A stretch of DNA of 36,923 nucleotides from Nitrosomonas oligotropha (GCF_009833085.1 NZ_QRBZ01000043.1:1-36923), one strand, 5' to 3'; positions 26,601 through 35,034 are shown, counted from the first letter of the stretch. Notes: generated by a model not told the origin, from the sequence alone. Program-made: numbers and translations.

Positions 26601-26859
26601 TTTTGTTCATCGAGCGCATTTCGACCAATCCCGGCAGACCGGTCATGGCAATTTCCACCGGTACGGTCACCAAGCGCTCCATTTCTTCGGGGCTGCGGCC
26701 GATTGCTACCGTAGCCACTTGCACTTGAATGTTGGTAACATCCGGAAATGCATCCACAGTCAGTGTTTTAATCGCTCCAACACCGGCAGCACACAATATC
26801 AACCCAATAATCAACACCAGCAAACGCTGGTTAAGCATTGCACGAACGATCGCAGTCAT
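23668..26859 (-). CDS. czcA: Heavy-metal efflux RND inner-membrane pump (CzcA/CusA family)
   Basis: The 1063-residue proton-driven pump has the full RND layout: a first helix (about residues 12-30), a large periplasmic loop, a helix cluster (about 340-500), a second loop (about 560-860) and a final cluster (about 875-1040). The TM4 motif IALGMMVDPTVVVVEN keeps D411 and E418 but has alanine where CzcA has the first aspartate of DFG. The periplasmic stretch IPIMKEGSITPVIIRAP lacks the methionine CusA uses for Cu(I). Family membership is firm; the transported metal is not clear. It is the last gene of a czcC-czcB-czcA operon, 6 bp behind czcB. Confidence 0.92.
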   Translation of the reverse strand: MTAIVRAMLNQRLLVLIIGLILCAAGVGAIKTLTVDAFPDVTNIQVQVATVAIGRSPEEMERLVTVPVEIAMTGLPGLVEMRSMNKSGLSLITLVFTDQTDVFFARQLVMERIIDVTPRLIPGITPVLGPVSTGLGEVYQYTIEHPDDGKRTLTEEELMERRTVQDWVVRPMLRSIRGVAEVNSIGGHVKEYQVYADPNKLRHYDLTLTDVNRALASNNANASGNILSLQYEQYLIRGVGLIASLEDIRNIVLREMDGVPVYVRDVAHVTFGGEVRQGASIKNGDTESVAGIVMMLRGGNAKEIVGRIKERVKEINEGGILPGGLQIVPFYDRTDLVDAALGTVQSTLIESLILVIVVLSLFLGTLRTSFVVCFTLIITPLITFLVMNHYGMPANLMSLGGLTIALGMMVDPTVVVVENIYQRLGEAKDTGKSKFNVIVDATAEVGTPVIFGLIVTVLVFLPLMTLEGMEGKTFSPLAVTISISLFIALLVSLLLSPVLCDYLLKGGSEQDTKIIAVMKNAYLYIYDLASRNQKKTMIIAISALIAAFALFPLLGKSFIPIMKEGSITPVIIRAPSISLDEAIKIETEAMKAIAAIPGVKSVVSKLGRGDTPADPASQNESDPIANLDLIGSGRTQAEIEEDIRKSLTVLPGVNIVISQPIAQRVDEMVTGVRSQVAVKIFGDDLEELRKLSEQVARIVKSTRGARDIRIERLSGQQELTINIDRRAIARHGLNVSDVNEMIATAVGGKAVTQVFEGERRFTLLLRFPEEFRHDVESIKELLLRPAIDGARGGMGAGGMLVPLSAVAEIKVIDGPAIISREFAKRRVVVGANVHERDLGGFVAELQQRTAKEIKLPPGYYFAWGGQFENMERAMAKLSIIVPITLAAIFFLLFMLFNSIKMAILIYLALPFASVGGIVGLFVTGQYLSVPASVGFIAVWGTSILNGVVLISFLRELREKGFSVQEAARKACAQRFRPVMMTAATTVLGLAPFLTATGLGSEVQKPLAIVVIFGLMTATVMTMVVMPMIYRWFDDMPDKKNEPEQNQPEPLPLVDTLQSPAKEA

Positions 26860-26865
26860 AACCGG

Positions 26866-28032
26866 CTACTCCAATTCAGCAAGCTTGCGCTCGCTGTCTA
26901 AATGAAACGCACCGGCGGTCACAATTCGTTGATCGATCGTAAGTCCTTTTAGCACGGGCCGTAAAGTAGCCACTTCTTTATCTAGTTCAACCGGCACGCG
27001 CTGAAAATGGTTATCGCTGATTGCGGTAAAGACATAGTCCTGATTCAATTCTCGAACCACGGCCGATTCAGGAACAACCAGTACTTTGTGTTGCGGATCC
27101 CTGATGTGCATATTTGCCAGCATATCCGGCTTCAGTTTACGCTCAGGATTTTCCACCATCACCCGTGTCATGACTGTTCGCGTCAGGCGATTGACGGTAT
27201 CCGAAACAAAAATGATGACACCATCCAGAAAATGTGGCCCCAATGCAGGCACATTGATTTCCACATGCTGCTCCAATTCGACATCACGCGCGATTTGCTC
27301 GGGCACATCACCAACCACCCAGACATGCGAAAGATCGGCAATCTGAAACAGAGGATCGGCAGGCTGTACTATTTGACCTACAATCACGTTACGTGCAATC
27401 ACGTAGCCTTCCCGGGTAGCCTTGATATCCAACCAAGGCAAGATTTTCCCATTTTTCTTGAGCTCCTTAAATTCCGCATCGCCCATGCCAAACAACCTGA
27501 GTTGATCAATTGCCGCACCCAATTCGGCTTGAGCAATTTCCAGCTCGGATTGCCGCCGTTCCACTTCAGCCAGCGGTATAGCGTCAGCAGTCAATAAATG
27601 GCGCGCACGCTCAAGCGCTTTGGTGGTGACCACCACGCGCGATAAAGCGCGCAAATAAGCCAGTTGAGAATTGGTTAAATCAGGACTGGTGATGCGGGCC
27701 AGTTTTTGCCCTGGTTTGACGTAGTCGCCCAGGATGACAAACAATTCAACGACACGCCCTGTCACATAGGAACCAATTTGCGCCGTTCTTTCTTCATCGA
27801 CTTGAACCCGGCTCGGCACTTGGATTTTATCAGCCAGATCGACCAGGAATGGCTGTCCGATTTGCAATCGGCTCAATACTTCCGGGCGGGCGGTAATGCT
27901 ATTGAAGTCTCGTTCTTCAGCCGGTTCTTGCTGAACTTTATCAGCGGAGTCAGTGGATTCGGTTTTATCACATCCTGTCAGCAACAAAGTAATAGCGACT
28001 GTAAAACCGGTAAAAATTATTTTGAAATTCAT
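26866..28032 (-). CDS. czcB: RND efflux periplasmic adaptor lipoprotein (CzcB/CusB family)
   Basis: The 388-residue membrane-fusion protein links the RND pump to the outer-membrane channel. A lipobox, LLLTGC, lies at residues 16-21, so it is probably anchored in the inner membrane. The barrel-sandwich part begins near QVPSRVQVDEERTAQIGSYV, a helical hairpin (about residues 120-180) contacts the channel, and the beta-barrel and membrane-proximal domains follow (REGYVIARNVIVGQIVQPAD; VVPESAVVRELNQDYVFT). No His-rich metal-binding N-terminus of the kind seen in some CzcB proteins is present. It overlaps czcC by 4 bp and ends 6 bp before czcA. Confidence 0.92.
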   Translation of the reverse strand: MNFKIIFTGFTVAITLLLTGCDKTESTDSADKVQQEPAEERDFNSITARPEVLSRLQIGQPFLVDLADKIQVPSRVQVDEERTAQIGSYVTGRVVELFVILGDYVKPGQKLARITSPDLTNSQLAYLRALSRVVVTTKALERARHLLTADAIPLAEVERRQSELEIAQAELGAAIDQLRLFGMGDAEFKELKKNGKILPWLDIKATREGYVIARNVIVGQIVQPADPLFQIADLSHVWVVGDVPEQIARDVELEQHVEINVPALGPHFLDGVIIFVSDTVNRLTRTVMTRVMVENPERKLKPDMLANMHIRDPQHKVLVVPESAVVRELNQDYVFTAISDNHFQRVPVELDKEVATLRPVLKGLTIDQRIVTAGAFHLDSERKLAELE

Positions 28033-29297
28033 TCTGGGACTAACTCCTTGGGATAGTGAGCGCGTAGACGGTCAATTTCAGCGGCAGCGGTCTGTAGCTC
28101 AAAACGTGCCTGCATGGAATCGCTCAAGATTCCCCGGAGAATACGTTGCGAATCCAAAAATTCGATTAACCCGCGTTCACCGAACCGGTAGGCGGTTTGC
28201 GCGACTTGCACCACATTTTCCGCTTCCTTGATCAAACCACCTTCGAATAAATCCACGCGCCTTTGTGCAATCTGTAAGGCTTGCCAGGCTGCTTCAAATA
28301 GCTGACCGATTTCATAGCGGCGAAATTCAAGTGTTTCCCGTATGCGCGCGGAGTCATAAATAGCAGTGTCAATTTCCCCGCGGCGGCGATACCAGATCGG
28401 GATTCTGACGCTCGCGCCGGCAATATTGGAGGTGAATTGCGCGTCTTGATAATTGGTGTACAACACGTTGATCTGCGGCAGTACTGAAGCTTTTTCCTGG
28501 GAGATTCGATGACTGGCGCGTTCCTGTTCCGCCTGCAGCCGCACTACTTCCGGATTAACCTTGGGTACTTGCTCACGCAGTTCCGCTAATGGCGGCAGCA
28601 GGATGGGATCTTTCAATGAGCCGCTAATCTCAAAATCAATTGGAATCGCGCCAGCCGTCAATTGCAGCAACATCACCCGGGCGCGCTGCGCGGTCAGGTG
28701 CGCTGCCTGCGCACGATTTGCCGCGCTTTGCAATTCGGTTTCAGCACGAATCAATTCAAACCGCGCTACTTCGCCTCTTTCAACATTGGCGGCAATTCGA
28801 TTCCGCAAATTTTCCAATAATTCGTAAATACTCTGCTCGATCGTCGCTTGTTCCAGGCGCAGCATCAGCTCATAGGCTCTCATACGCAGCTGCGCCGCCA
28901 AATCGGCGCGCACTTGGTCTAAACTGGCGCGGCTTGCATCCACGACAGATTCCGATGCATCAATGCGGGCACTCCGCATAAATGGATTCTCGATCGGCTG
29001 ATTGACCGTCAATGAGCGTTGCATCGAAGTGGGTCCAGTAACAGCAAGCGAATAGCGATTGCTATCGGGCCCAGCGGTTACGGTTACTTCCGGATTCAGG
29101 AATGCTGATGCCGCGACCACGCCAGCTTTGGCCATATTGACCTGCGAACGCGCAGCCTGAACGAGACCATTGGCTTCCAGTCCTATGCGTTGTATTTCTT
29201 CGATTGTAAGCTTGGCTTTGGATTGTCCTAATGCGGGCAGCGGTGAAATGGTTAAGAATATACTTAACACCAAATAAAAAGACGGGGAAATCTGCAT
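28029..29297 (-). CDS. czcC: RND efflux outer-membrane channel (CzcC/TolC family)
   Basis: The 422-residue protein has a signal peptide (about residues 1-24, ending PALGQ) and two outer-membrane-efflux-protein repeats, each with long amphipathic helices (for example about residues 105-175 and 320-395) and beta-strand segments (NPEVTVTAGP; GASVRIPIWYRRRGEIDTA). It would form the trimeric exit duct for the CzcCBA pump. An AAGGA site is 5 bp before the ATG. It is first in the operon and divergent from the RoxA-like cytochrome gene, with the repeat-bearing promoter directly upstream. Confidence 0.9.
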   Translation of the reverse strand: MQISPSFYLVLSIFLTISPLPALGQSKAKLTIEEIQRIGLEANGLVQAARSQVNMAKAGVVAASAFLNPEVTVTAGPDSNRYSLAVTGPTSMQRSLTVNQPIENPFMRSARIDASESVVDASRASLDQVRADLAAQLRMRAYELMLRLEQATIEQSIYELLENLRNRIAANVERGEVARFELIRAETELQSAANRAQAAHLTAQRARVMLLQLTAGAIPIDFEISGSLKDPILLPPLAELREQVPKVNPEVVRLQAEQERASHRISQEKASVLPQINVLYTNYQDAQFTSNIAGASVRIPIWYRRRGEIDTAIYDSARIRETLEFRRYEIGQLFEAAWQALQIAQRRVDLFEGGLIKEAENVVQVAQTAYRFGERGLIEFLDSQRILRGILSDSMQARFELQTAAAEIDRLRAHYPKELVPE

Positions 29298-29323
29298 AAG
29301 TTCCTTTCAATTATTACGACAAC

Positions 29324-29363
29324 ATTATCTTTTTCACATATTTTTCACGCAATTTTCACATAA
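29324..29363 (-). promoter_or_regulatory. czcCBA promoter overlapped by three 11-bp direct repeats
   Basis: Three consecutive 11-bp units begin TTTTCAC (29331-29341, 29342-29352, 29353-29363), each 7 bp followed by a 4-bp A/T-rich spacer. On the minus strand TTGCGT (29352-29347) and GATAAT (29329-29324) are 17 bp apart and would start transcription near 29317, 20 nt before czcC. Direct repeats at one helical turn that cover the -35 region are the layout used by OmpR/PhoB-family response regulators. Which regulator binds is unknown; none is encoded in this window. Confidence 0.5.
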
Positions 29364-29528
29364 AATTAACTACTAATTATCATATATGAAATTTAAGATT
29401 TAGTACTCTTAATAACAGGAGCAATGAATTTCTTCTTGTTATTTTTACAACCATCAATGAGTTAAGGACAATTTTGATTGTCAGCTACCGGTTATTTAAG
29501 CAAAACAATCCTGAATAATTGCTGAACG

Positions 29529-31619
29529 ATGACATTTATCCCAATGTACTCCAGACCACTTAACCGTTATTTATCCCGGATAAAAATCTTACTGCTGATT
29601 TCCGGCTTCTTAGTCATTGTCTGGCTTGTTACCGGTTTATCTTGGCGGCTATACGAGCTTCGAGACAATGACTCCAATCGTGGCGCCATCTTGAGCGGCA
29701 CCGATAAATTTGGCGGCCGGTTTTCCCGGACTGTTTATCTTGATCAAGGCTGGTCCGCTGCAGATAGTCTGTGGTTCTACACTGCAACGCAAGGCTCCAA
29801 TTTATTACCGTACAGTTTCTTCCTGGTACTGGAGCAATCCGGTTCGTCCGCTTTGTTCCGTGCGGATAAAAACATTGATAAGTACGGTTATCTGCCGCAG
29901 CGCCAAACCAGCAGTAATCCGGATGGTTTGCCTGCCGGAATGGTGCGCGATGAATATCAAGGCAAAGCGTACATGGGATTTACCTGCGCAGCCTGCCACA
30001 CGACCCAGATCAATTACCAGGGTACCGGAATCCGCATTGATGGCGGCCCGGCATATTCCGATATGGAAACATTCATGATCGATCTGGCCGAAGCTTTGTA
30101 TGCCACTCTGAAAAATCCGGAAAAATTGCAGCGCTTTGTAGCGAATGTATTGCAGCAAGGTCATTACAATCATGTGGACGATGTTCAAGCCGATCTCAAG
30201 CAATATGCGCAACGCATCAAAACTTACACCATCGTCAACAGCCCACGCGACACTCAGCGCCCATTGACACGTTATGGCTATGCCCGTCTGGATGCCTTCG
30301 GGCGCATTTATAACCGCGTGCTTGAACACCTCATGAGTACACAGCAAATGCGTGAATTGCTTACCGGATTACTTACCCCGGAAGAGCTGGCGCAAGTCAT
30401 GGCAGACATGGAGCCTGTTCTCAGCAGCAGCGATCGCGACCATATTGTCGAACGGACCCAGATACACCTGACCGGCAAACAAAGCATTCAACTGCGCAAT
30501 AAAATCTATAATCCGGCCGATGCGCCGGTCAGTTATCCGTTTCTGTGGGATGTGCCGCAGCACGATTACATTCAATGGAATGGCCGGGTCGATAACAGCG
30601 GATTGGGACCGATGGCGCGCAATGCCGGTCAATTGATCGGCGTATTCGGCACGCTCGATTGGCAGGAAAAAGACGGCTTTACCTTATCCTCAGTATTAGG
30701 CGGACAGGGATTCGGCTCCAAACATATCGATTTTCAATCTTCAATTGATATCCGCAATTTGCGCCGGGTGGAGAATCATTTGCGCAAATTAAAATCACCA
30801 CAGTGGCCAGAACATATCCTACCCCAAATCGATACCGCACGAATGACCCGGGGCGCCGAATTATTTTTACACTATTGTTCCGCTTGTCATAGTCAAATTG
30901 ACCGTGCCGCCCCCGATCGCCGCGTTGTCGCTCAAATGATCGATGTGTCTCTGGTCGGAACCGATTCAAAAATGGCGGAAAACGCCATTGCATTTACCGG
31001 CTATAGCGGTATCTTGCAGAATCAATATGTTAGCGTCGGCGTGGGAAATATACTGTTGCAACAACAGGCACCCGTGGTCGCGCTGCTCACCGCCGCAACC
31101 CGCAATGTAGTGACAACCCCCGATAGAGATAAATGGTTTGCCCGGCGATGGATTGAACGATCATTCGATTTTGCTTACACTTTTTTTGACAACGAAGTAC
31201 GGTCTTCGCTGAAAAACGGCCACTACACGCCCGACACCACCATGCATCCCTTCGCCTCGGCCATGGCGTATAAAGCCCGCCCGTTGAATGGCATCTGGGC
31301 AACTGCCCCTTACTTGCACAACGGCTCGGTACCGACACTGTACGATCTGCTGCTGCCGAAAAAAAGACCGGATGATCCGGTAGAAGGTGAATACCGCCCG
31401 GATGAGTTCATGGTCGGATCGCGCGAATTTGACCCGGATAAAGTGGGATTCAAATCGGCGGGTTATGACGGTTTCCTGTTCCGCACCAGCCTTTGGGGTA
31501 ATCACAACAGCGGCCATGAATATGCTGCCGGCCGCACACCGTTACCGGATGGAACACTGTTGCCTGCGTTAACCAAGGAACAACGGCTGGATCTGCTGGA
31601 ATATCTTAAATCTTTATAA
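29529..31619 (+). CDS. RoxA-like large di-heme cytochrome c (peroxidase/dioxygenase superfamily)
   Basis: The 696-residue protein has one N-terminal helix (about residues 17-37) that acts as signal anchor, then a periplasmic body with two heme c sites, CAACH at 153-157 and CSACH at 450-454. Segments DGGPAYSDMETFM, NPADAPVSYPFLWDVPQHD and IWATAPYLHNGSVPTLYDLL match the RoxA-like group, relatives of the rubber oxygenase RoxA with a MauG/peroxidase-type core. The sequence supports family membership, but polyisoprene cleavage is not implied in this setting; peroxidase or another oxidation is equally possible. It is divergent from czcCBA. An ATG at 29544 is an alternative start. Confidence 0.85.
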   Translation: MTFIPMYSRPLNRYLSRIKILLLISGFLVIVWLVTGLSWRLYELRDNDSNRGAILSGTDKFGGRFSRTVYLDQGWSAADSLWFYTATQGSNLLPYSFFLVLEQSGSSALFRADKNIDKYGYLPQRQTSSNPDGLPAGMVRDEYQGKAYMGFTCAACHTTQINYQGTGIRIDGGPAYSDMETFMIDLAEALYATLKNPEKLQRFVANVLQQGHYNHVDDVQADLKQYAQRIKTYTIVNSPRDTQRPLTRYGYARLDAFGRIYNRVLEHLMSTQQMRELLTGLLTPEELAQVMADMEPVLSSSDRDHIVERTQIHLTGKQSIQLRNKIYNPADAPVSYPFLWDVPQHDYIQWNGRVDNSGLGPMARNAGQLIGVFGTLDWQEKDGFTLSSVLGGQGFGSKHIDFQSSIDIRNLRRVENHLRKLKSPQWPEHILPQIDTARMTRGAELFLHYCSACHSQIDRAAPDRRVVAQMIDVSLVGTDSKMAENAIAFTGYSGILQNQYVSVGVGNILLQQQAPVVALLTAATRNVVTTPDRDKWFARRWIERSFDFAYTFFDNEVRSSLKNGHYTPDTTMHPFASAMAYKARPLNGIWATAPYLHNGSVPTLYDLLLPKKRPDDPVEGEYRPDEFMVGSREFDPDKVGFKSAGYDGFLFRTSLWGNHNSGHEYAAGRTPLPDGTLLPALTKEQRLDLLEYLKSL

Positions 31620-31680
31620 GAACACGGAAAGCAATCTGTCTTAACTGCTTAGAATCCGATATTCATCGAGATCGGCACCA

Positions 31681-32031
31681 TCAGATTGCAAATGTCAGTT
31701 TCCGCGCAGGCAAAACAATCTCTTGCACTACAGCGGATTCCTGTGGATGGATTACTTCTTCCTCCGGTTCTATTTTCAAACGATTGCCGGATGCGAATGC
31801 CATGATAAATTGATAGGCGGCCGGATCGGCATCTTGCAGTATCTTTTCCACTCGCACACCTATCTTGCCTTGGTATATGACCGGCTGAGCATAATTCGAA
31901 TACACCCATCGCCCCCGGTTATCGTAGCTGGCCAACGCGCCGCACAGCCGCTCCGCCCAATCACTGGGACGGAATGGCCGCCCCTCGGGGGTAATGCCTA
32001 AAATGAGGAAAGTTTCAGACTCGGCTTGCAT
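31681..32031 (-). CDS. DUF3579 family protein
   Basis: The 116-residue cytoplasmic protein matches DUF3579, a small family largely confined to beta-proteobacteria. Characteristic segments are LGITPEGRPFRPSDWAERLC near the N-terminus, then a Y-x-x-Y-x-QPV pattern (YSNYAQPVIY) and DPAAYQFIMAFASGNRL. There is no signal peptide or membrane helix. I chose the ATG at 32031, which places the conserved ITPEGRPFRPSDWAERL block at its usual distance; a GTG at 32043 in the same frame would add four residues. No Shine-Dalgarno is obvious for either. Its 3' end faces the convergent RoxA-like gene. Function unknown. Confidence 0.85.
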   Translation of the reverse strand: MQAESETFLILGITPEGRPFRPSDWAERLCGALASYDNRGRWVYSNYAQPVIYQGKIGVRVEKILQDADPAAYQFIMAFASGNRLKIEPEEEVIHPQESAVVQEIVLPARKLTFAI

Positions 32032-32043
32032 ACACAAAACCAC

Positions 32044-32423
32044 ATCGAGAAGAAAAATTAAGCGGATTTAAGAATGGAATAAATCGATGCCATAATGGTT
32101 TCTTGCGCTGGCATGCCAGCATGCTGTGAGCAAATTTTTTGTAAGCACGGCTTAGATTCATCATGAGCACCTTCTTTCCTTTTTAATCCAGATGCTTATA
32201 TCGGCACCAGCGGAGAAAAATAGAGAGCGCCGATAGCACATGCTGAAAAATTGCGATGGAATTAAACGGGGAAATTAGAATCTGATGACTTCACCACTGA
32301 AATAGCACACAATTCAACCTAGGTTTGATCTATCTCATTTATCGGGCTGAATCCAATGAACATGATGACAACGCTTACAACCGCAACGTTTTCCCGAGCT
32401 CTATTATCCCGCCAGGAATCGAA
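32044..32423. other. Divergent intergenic region of about 380 bp with a 14-bp palindrome
   Basis: This gap separates the DUF3579 gene (-) from the aminopeptidase gene (+). It contains a perfect 14-bp palindrome, GCTGGCATGCCAGC, at 32107-32120, which could be a dimeric regulator site or chance. Short open frames exist on the minus strand here, but none has a credible start with a ribosome binding site. No RNA gene is recognised. Confidence 0.35.
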
Positions 32424-33515
32424 GTGCTAGCACGCGTTCCACGCCCTCTATTACTTGCCGCAGTCATGAGTCAGCTCATCTGGCTCAGCGCTTGCGCCAA
32501 TCTTCCTTATTATGCGCAGGCTGTGGACGGGCATTTCGGTGTCATACACCGTTCGCAACCGATCAGTAAAGTGATTGCGAATCCAGATATCGATCCGAAG
32601 TTGAAGCATTCACTCACCAAGGTGGTGCAGTTGCGTGAGTTTGCCAGCCGTGAATTAAAGCTGCCGGACAATCTGAGCTATACCAGTTATGCCGATTTAG
32701 AGCGTCCATTTGTGGTGTGGAATGTTTTTGCAGCCCCCGAACTCTCCGTCAAACTGAAAGAATGGTGCTTTGTACAGGTCGGTTGCGTTAACTATCGCGG
32801 TTTTTTCTCGCAAGCCAGCGCCGAGCGCTACGCGGAAGAACTCCGCAAGGAAGGTTATGACGTGCATGTTGGTGGAATCCGCGCTTATTCCACGCTGGGT
32901 TGGTTCAGCGATCCGGTCTTGAATACTTTTATCGGTTACTCGGAAATGGATCTGGCGCGTTTGATTTTTCACGAACTGGCGCATCAGGTCATGTATGTGT
33001 CCGGCGACACTGTTTTCAACGAATCCTTTGCCACTGCGGTGGAACATGAAGGCGTCAAGCGCTGGTTTGAGCGCGGCGGCACAGCCACGGAACAAATTGC
33101 TTTAGCCGCGCGGCAGGAAAGAGAAACCATCTTTACCGGTTTGATACTCAAGCATCGCAAACGCTTGCAAGAACTTTTTCAGTCGGACTTGAGTGACACT
33201 GAAAAACGGACACGCAAGGCGCATATCTTCGACGAATTACGTGCCGAATTCCTGCACTTGAAAGCCGGAAAGAACGATCTCAGCAGTTACGACCGATGGT
33301 TTGCGCAATCGTTAAATAATGCCTTGCTGGCAACGGTTTCGATTTATACGCAATTGCTACCGGCATTCCAGGGCATTCTGAAACAACATGACCGGGATAT
33401 GGAACGATTCTTCGATACGGTTACAAAACTGAGCAAGCTACCGAAGCATGAGCGGAATTCGATACTGCAAAAAGCTGCCGAAAGCAATCAATCCTGGAAA
33501 ACCGCAGAACAATAA
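32424..33515 (+). CDS. Putative zinc aminopeptidase lipoprotein (DUF2265-like, PF10023)
   Basis: The protein of about 363 residues belongs to the predicted aminopeptidase family with an HExxH zinc site, LIFHELAHQVMYVSGDTVFN, followed by the second-shell ESFATAVEHEG. The N-terminus is a lipoprotein signal ending LSAC, then ANLPYYAQAVDGHFGVIHRSQPI, typical of the family. I prefer the GTG at 32424: an AGGA site lies 6 bp upstream and the start gives a normal signal peptide. The longer ATG start at 32325 would place 33 hydrophilic residues before it, and an ATG at 32466 would shorten the signal too much. Substrate unknown. The chromate transporter gene starts 37 bp later. Confidence 0.83.
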   Translation: MLARVPRPLLLAAVMSQLIWLSACANLPYYAQAVDGHFGVIHRSQPISKVIANPDIDPKLKHSLTKVVQLREFASRELKLPDNLSYTSYADLERPFVVWNVFAAPELSVKLKEWCFVQVGCVNYRGFFSQASAERYAEELRKEGYDVHVGGIRAYSTLGWFSDPVLNTFIGYSEMDLARLIFHELAHQVMYVSGDTVFNESFATAVEHEGVKRWFERGGTATEQIALAARQERETIFTGLILKHRKRLQELFQSDLSDTEKRTRKAHIFDELRAEFLHLKAGKNDLSSYDRWFAQSLNNALLATVSIYTQLLPAFQGILKQHDRDMERFFDTVTKLSKLPKHERNSILQKAAESNQSWKTAEQ

Positions 33516-33552
33516 TCTTCACACTCCATTCCACACCCCTTATTCACGCACT

Positions 33553-34905
33553 ATGCCACCCGAAGAACAACAAACCGTAACCCGGCCGGAACCCGTATCT
33601 TTCACGGAAGCATTCGTTTATTGGCTGAAACTGGGTTTTATCAGCTTTGGCGGACCGGCCGGGCAGATCAGCATGATGCACCAGGAATTGGTCGAGAGAC
33701 GGCGCTGGATTTCCGAGCAGCGCTTTTTGCATGCACTGAATTACACCATGGTGCTGCCCGGCCCGGAAGCCCAGCAACTGGCAACTTACATCGGCTGGTT
33801 GATGCACGGCACCTGGGGCGGTATTGTGGCCGGTGCGTTGTTTGTGCTGCCATCGCTTGTGATTCTGATCATTCTGACGTGGATCTACCTGGTTTACAGT
33901 GAAATACCGGCTGTCGCGGGTATTTTGTATGGCATCAAACCCGCGGTCACGGCGATCGTGCTTTTCGCGGCTTACCGCATCGGTTCGAGAGCGTTAAAAA
34001 ACAATCTGCTGCGCGCCATTTCGGTCGCGGCATTCATCGCCATCTTTGCATTCAACATTCCCTTCCCCTATATCGTGTTGATAGCGGGCTTGATCGGATA
34101 CATCGGATCGCATTATCTGCCGGATAAATTCAGAGCAGGCGGGCATCACGAAAAATCAAAAAATTCGTATGGCCCAGCCTTGATTGACGACGACACCCCT
34201 ATTCCGGAACACGCCCTATTCCGGTGGGGCCAATTCATACTGCTGATCGTCATCGGATTGTTCATCTGGAGCGGCGTCATGCTGTTGCTGGCCATGCAAT
34301 ATGGCTGGGATGGCACACTGACACAAATGGGCTGGTTTTTCACCAAAGCAGCGCTCATGACATTTGGCGGCGCTTACGCGGTGCTGCCATATGTCTATCA
34401 AGGCGGCGTCGAGCATTATGCATGGTTGAATCCGGCACAAATGATCGATGGATTGGCGTTGGGTGAAACCACACCCGGCCCGTTGATCATGATCGTCGCG
34501 TTTGTCGGTTTTGTCGGCGGCTGGACTAAAGCGCTTTTCGGACCGGATTTGCTGATATTAGCGGGAATTTGCGGCGCCGCTGTGGCGACATTATTCACAT
34601 TTTTACCGTCTTTTCTTTTTATTCTTTTGGGCGGCCCGGCGGTGGAAGCAACCCGTCACGACCTGAAATTTACTGCACCGTTGACCGGCATCACGGCTGC
34701 GGTGGTCGGCGTTATTGTCAACCTAGCGATATTCTTTGCTTACCATGTCCTGTGGCCGCAAGGATTCGATGCTGGATTTGAATGGTTTTCCGCCTTGATC
34801 GGCGCTTGCGCATTTGTCGCTTTATTCAACTATAAAGCAGGAATTGTTACGGTCATCTGCGCCTGCGCCGCTGTAGGCCTAGGATATACTTTGCTGCTGA
34901 ATTGA
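33553..34905 (+). CDS. chrA: Chromate transporter ChrA (two-domain CHR family)
   Basis: The 450-residue membrane protein has two homologous CHR halves. The first half carries FISFGGPAGQISMMHQELV and YTMVLPGPEAQQLATYIGW; the second carries LMTFGGAYAVLPYVYQGGVE and LALGETTPGPLIMIVAFVGF. About ten to twelve helices are expected. The long form exports chromate, using the proton motive force, in characterised bacteria, but many family members have unproven substrates. The ATG at 33553 is preferred over an in-frame start at 33448 that overlaps the aminopeptidase gene. No chrB regulator is adjacent. Confidence 0.9.
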   Translation: MPPEEQQTVTRPEPVSFTEAFVYWLKLGFISFGGPAGQISMMHQELVERRRWISEQRFLHALNYTMVLPGPEAQQLATYIGWLMHGTWGGIVAGALFVLPSLVILIILTWIYLVYSEIPAVAGILYGIKPAVTAIVLFAAYRIGSRALKNNLLRAISVAAFIAIFAFNIPFPYIVLIAGLIGYIGSHYLPDKFRAGGHHEKSKNSYGPALIDDDTPIPEHALFRWGQFILLIVIGLFIWSGVMLLLAMQYGWDGTLTQMGWFFTKAALMTFGGAYAVLPYVYQGGVEHYAWLNPAQMIDGLALGETTPGPLIMIVAFVGFVGGWTKALFGPDLLILAGICGAAVATLFTFLPSFLFILLGGPAVEATRHDLKFTAPLTGITAAVVGVIVNLAIFFAYHVLWPQGFDAGFEWFSALIGACAFVALFNYKAGIVTVICACAAVGLGYTLLLN

Positions 34906-35034
34906 GTCTTCGGTCAAATCTTTGTATTGCTCCCTTATCGCGATACTCGCCGTCAGCTGCACCATCAGGGATTCATGACTGGACAGTAAACCGGCGCCCA
35001 TTTGCGCATGATTACGCATTCCCTCCCATTCCAT
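34879..35034 (-). CDS. Possible small protein of 51 residues, uncertain
   Basis: A minus-strand frame runs from an ATG at 35034 to a TAG at 34879, overlapping the last 27 bp of chrA. The translation, with a segment GAGLLSSHESLMVQLTASIA, looks helix-rich and plausible in composition. A purine-rich GGGAGGGA lies inside the frame just before a second ATG, too close to serve as a normal ribosome binding site. No family is recognised. It may be a remnant or chance; it is listed because the gap has no other gene. Confidence 0.22.
   Translation of the reverse strand: MEWEGMRNHAQMGAGLLSSHESLMVQLTASIAIREQYKDLTEDSIQQQSIS

Noticed and set aside
32107..32120. 14-bp palindrome as a defined operator
   Set aside because: It is perfect but single, lies in the middle of a 380-bp gap, matches no known consensus and is not aligned to a promoter I can see. 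Noted within the intergenic entry only.
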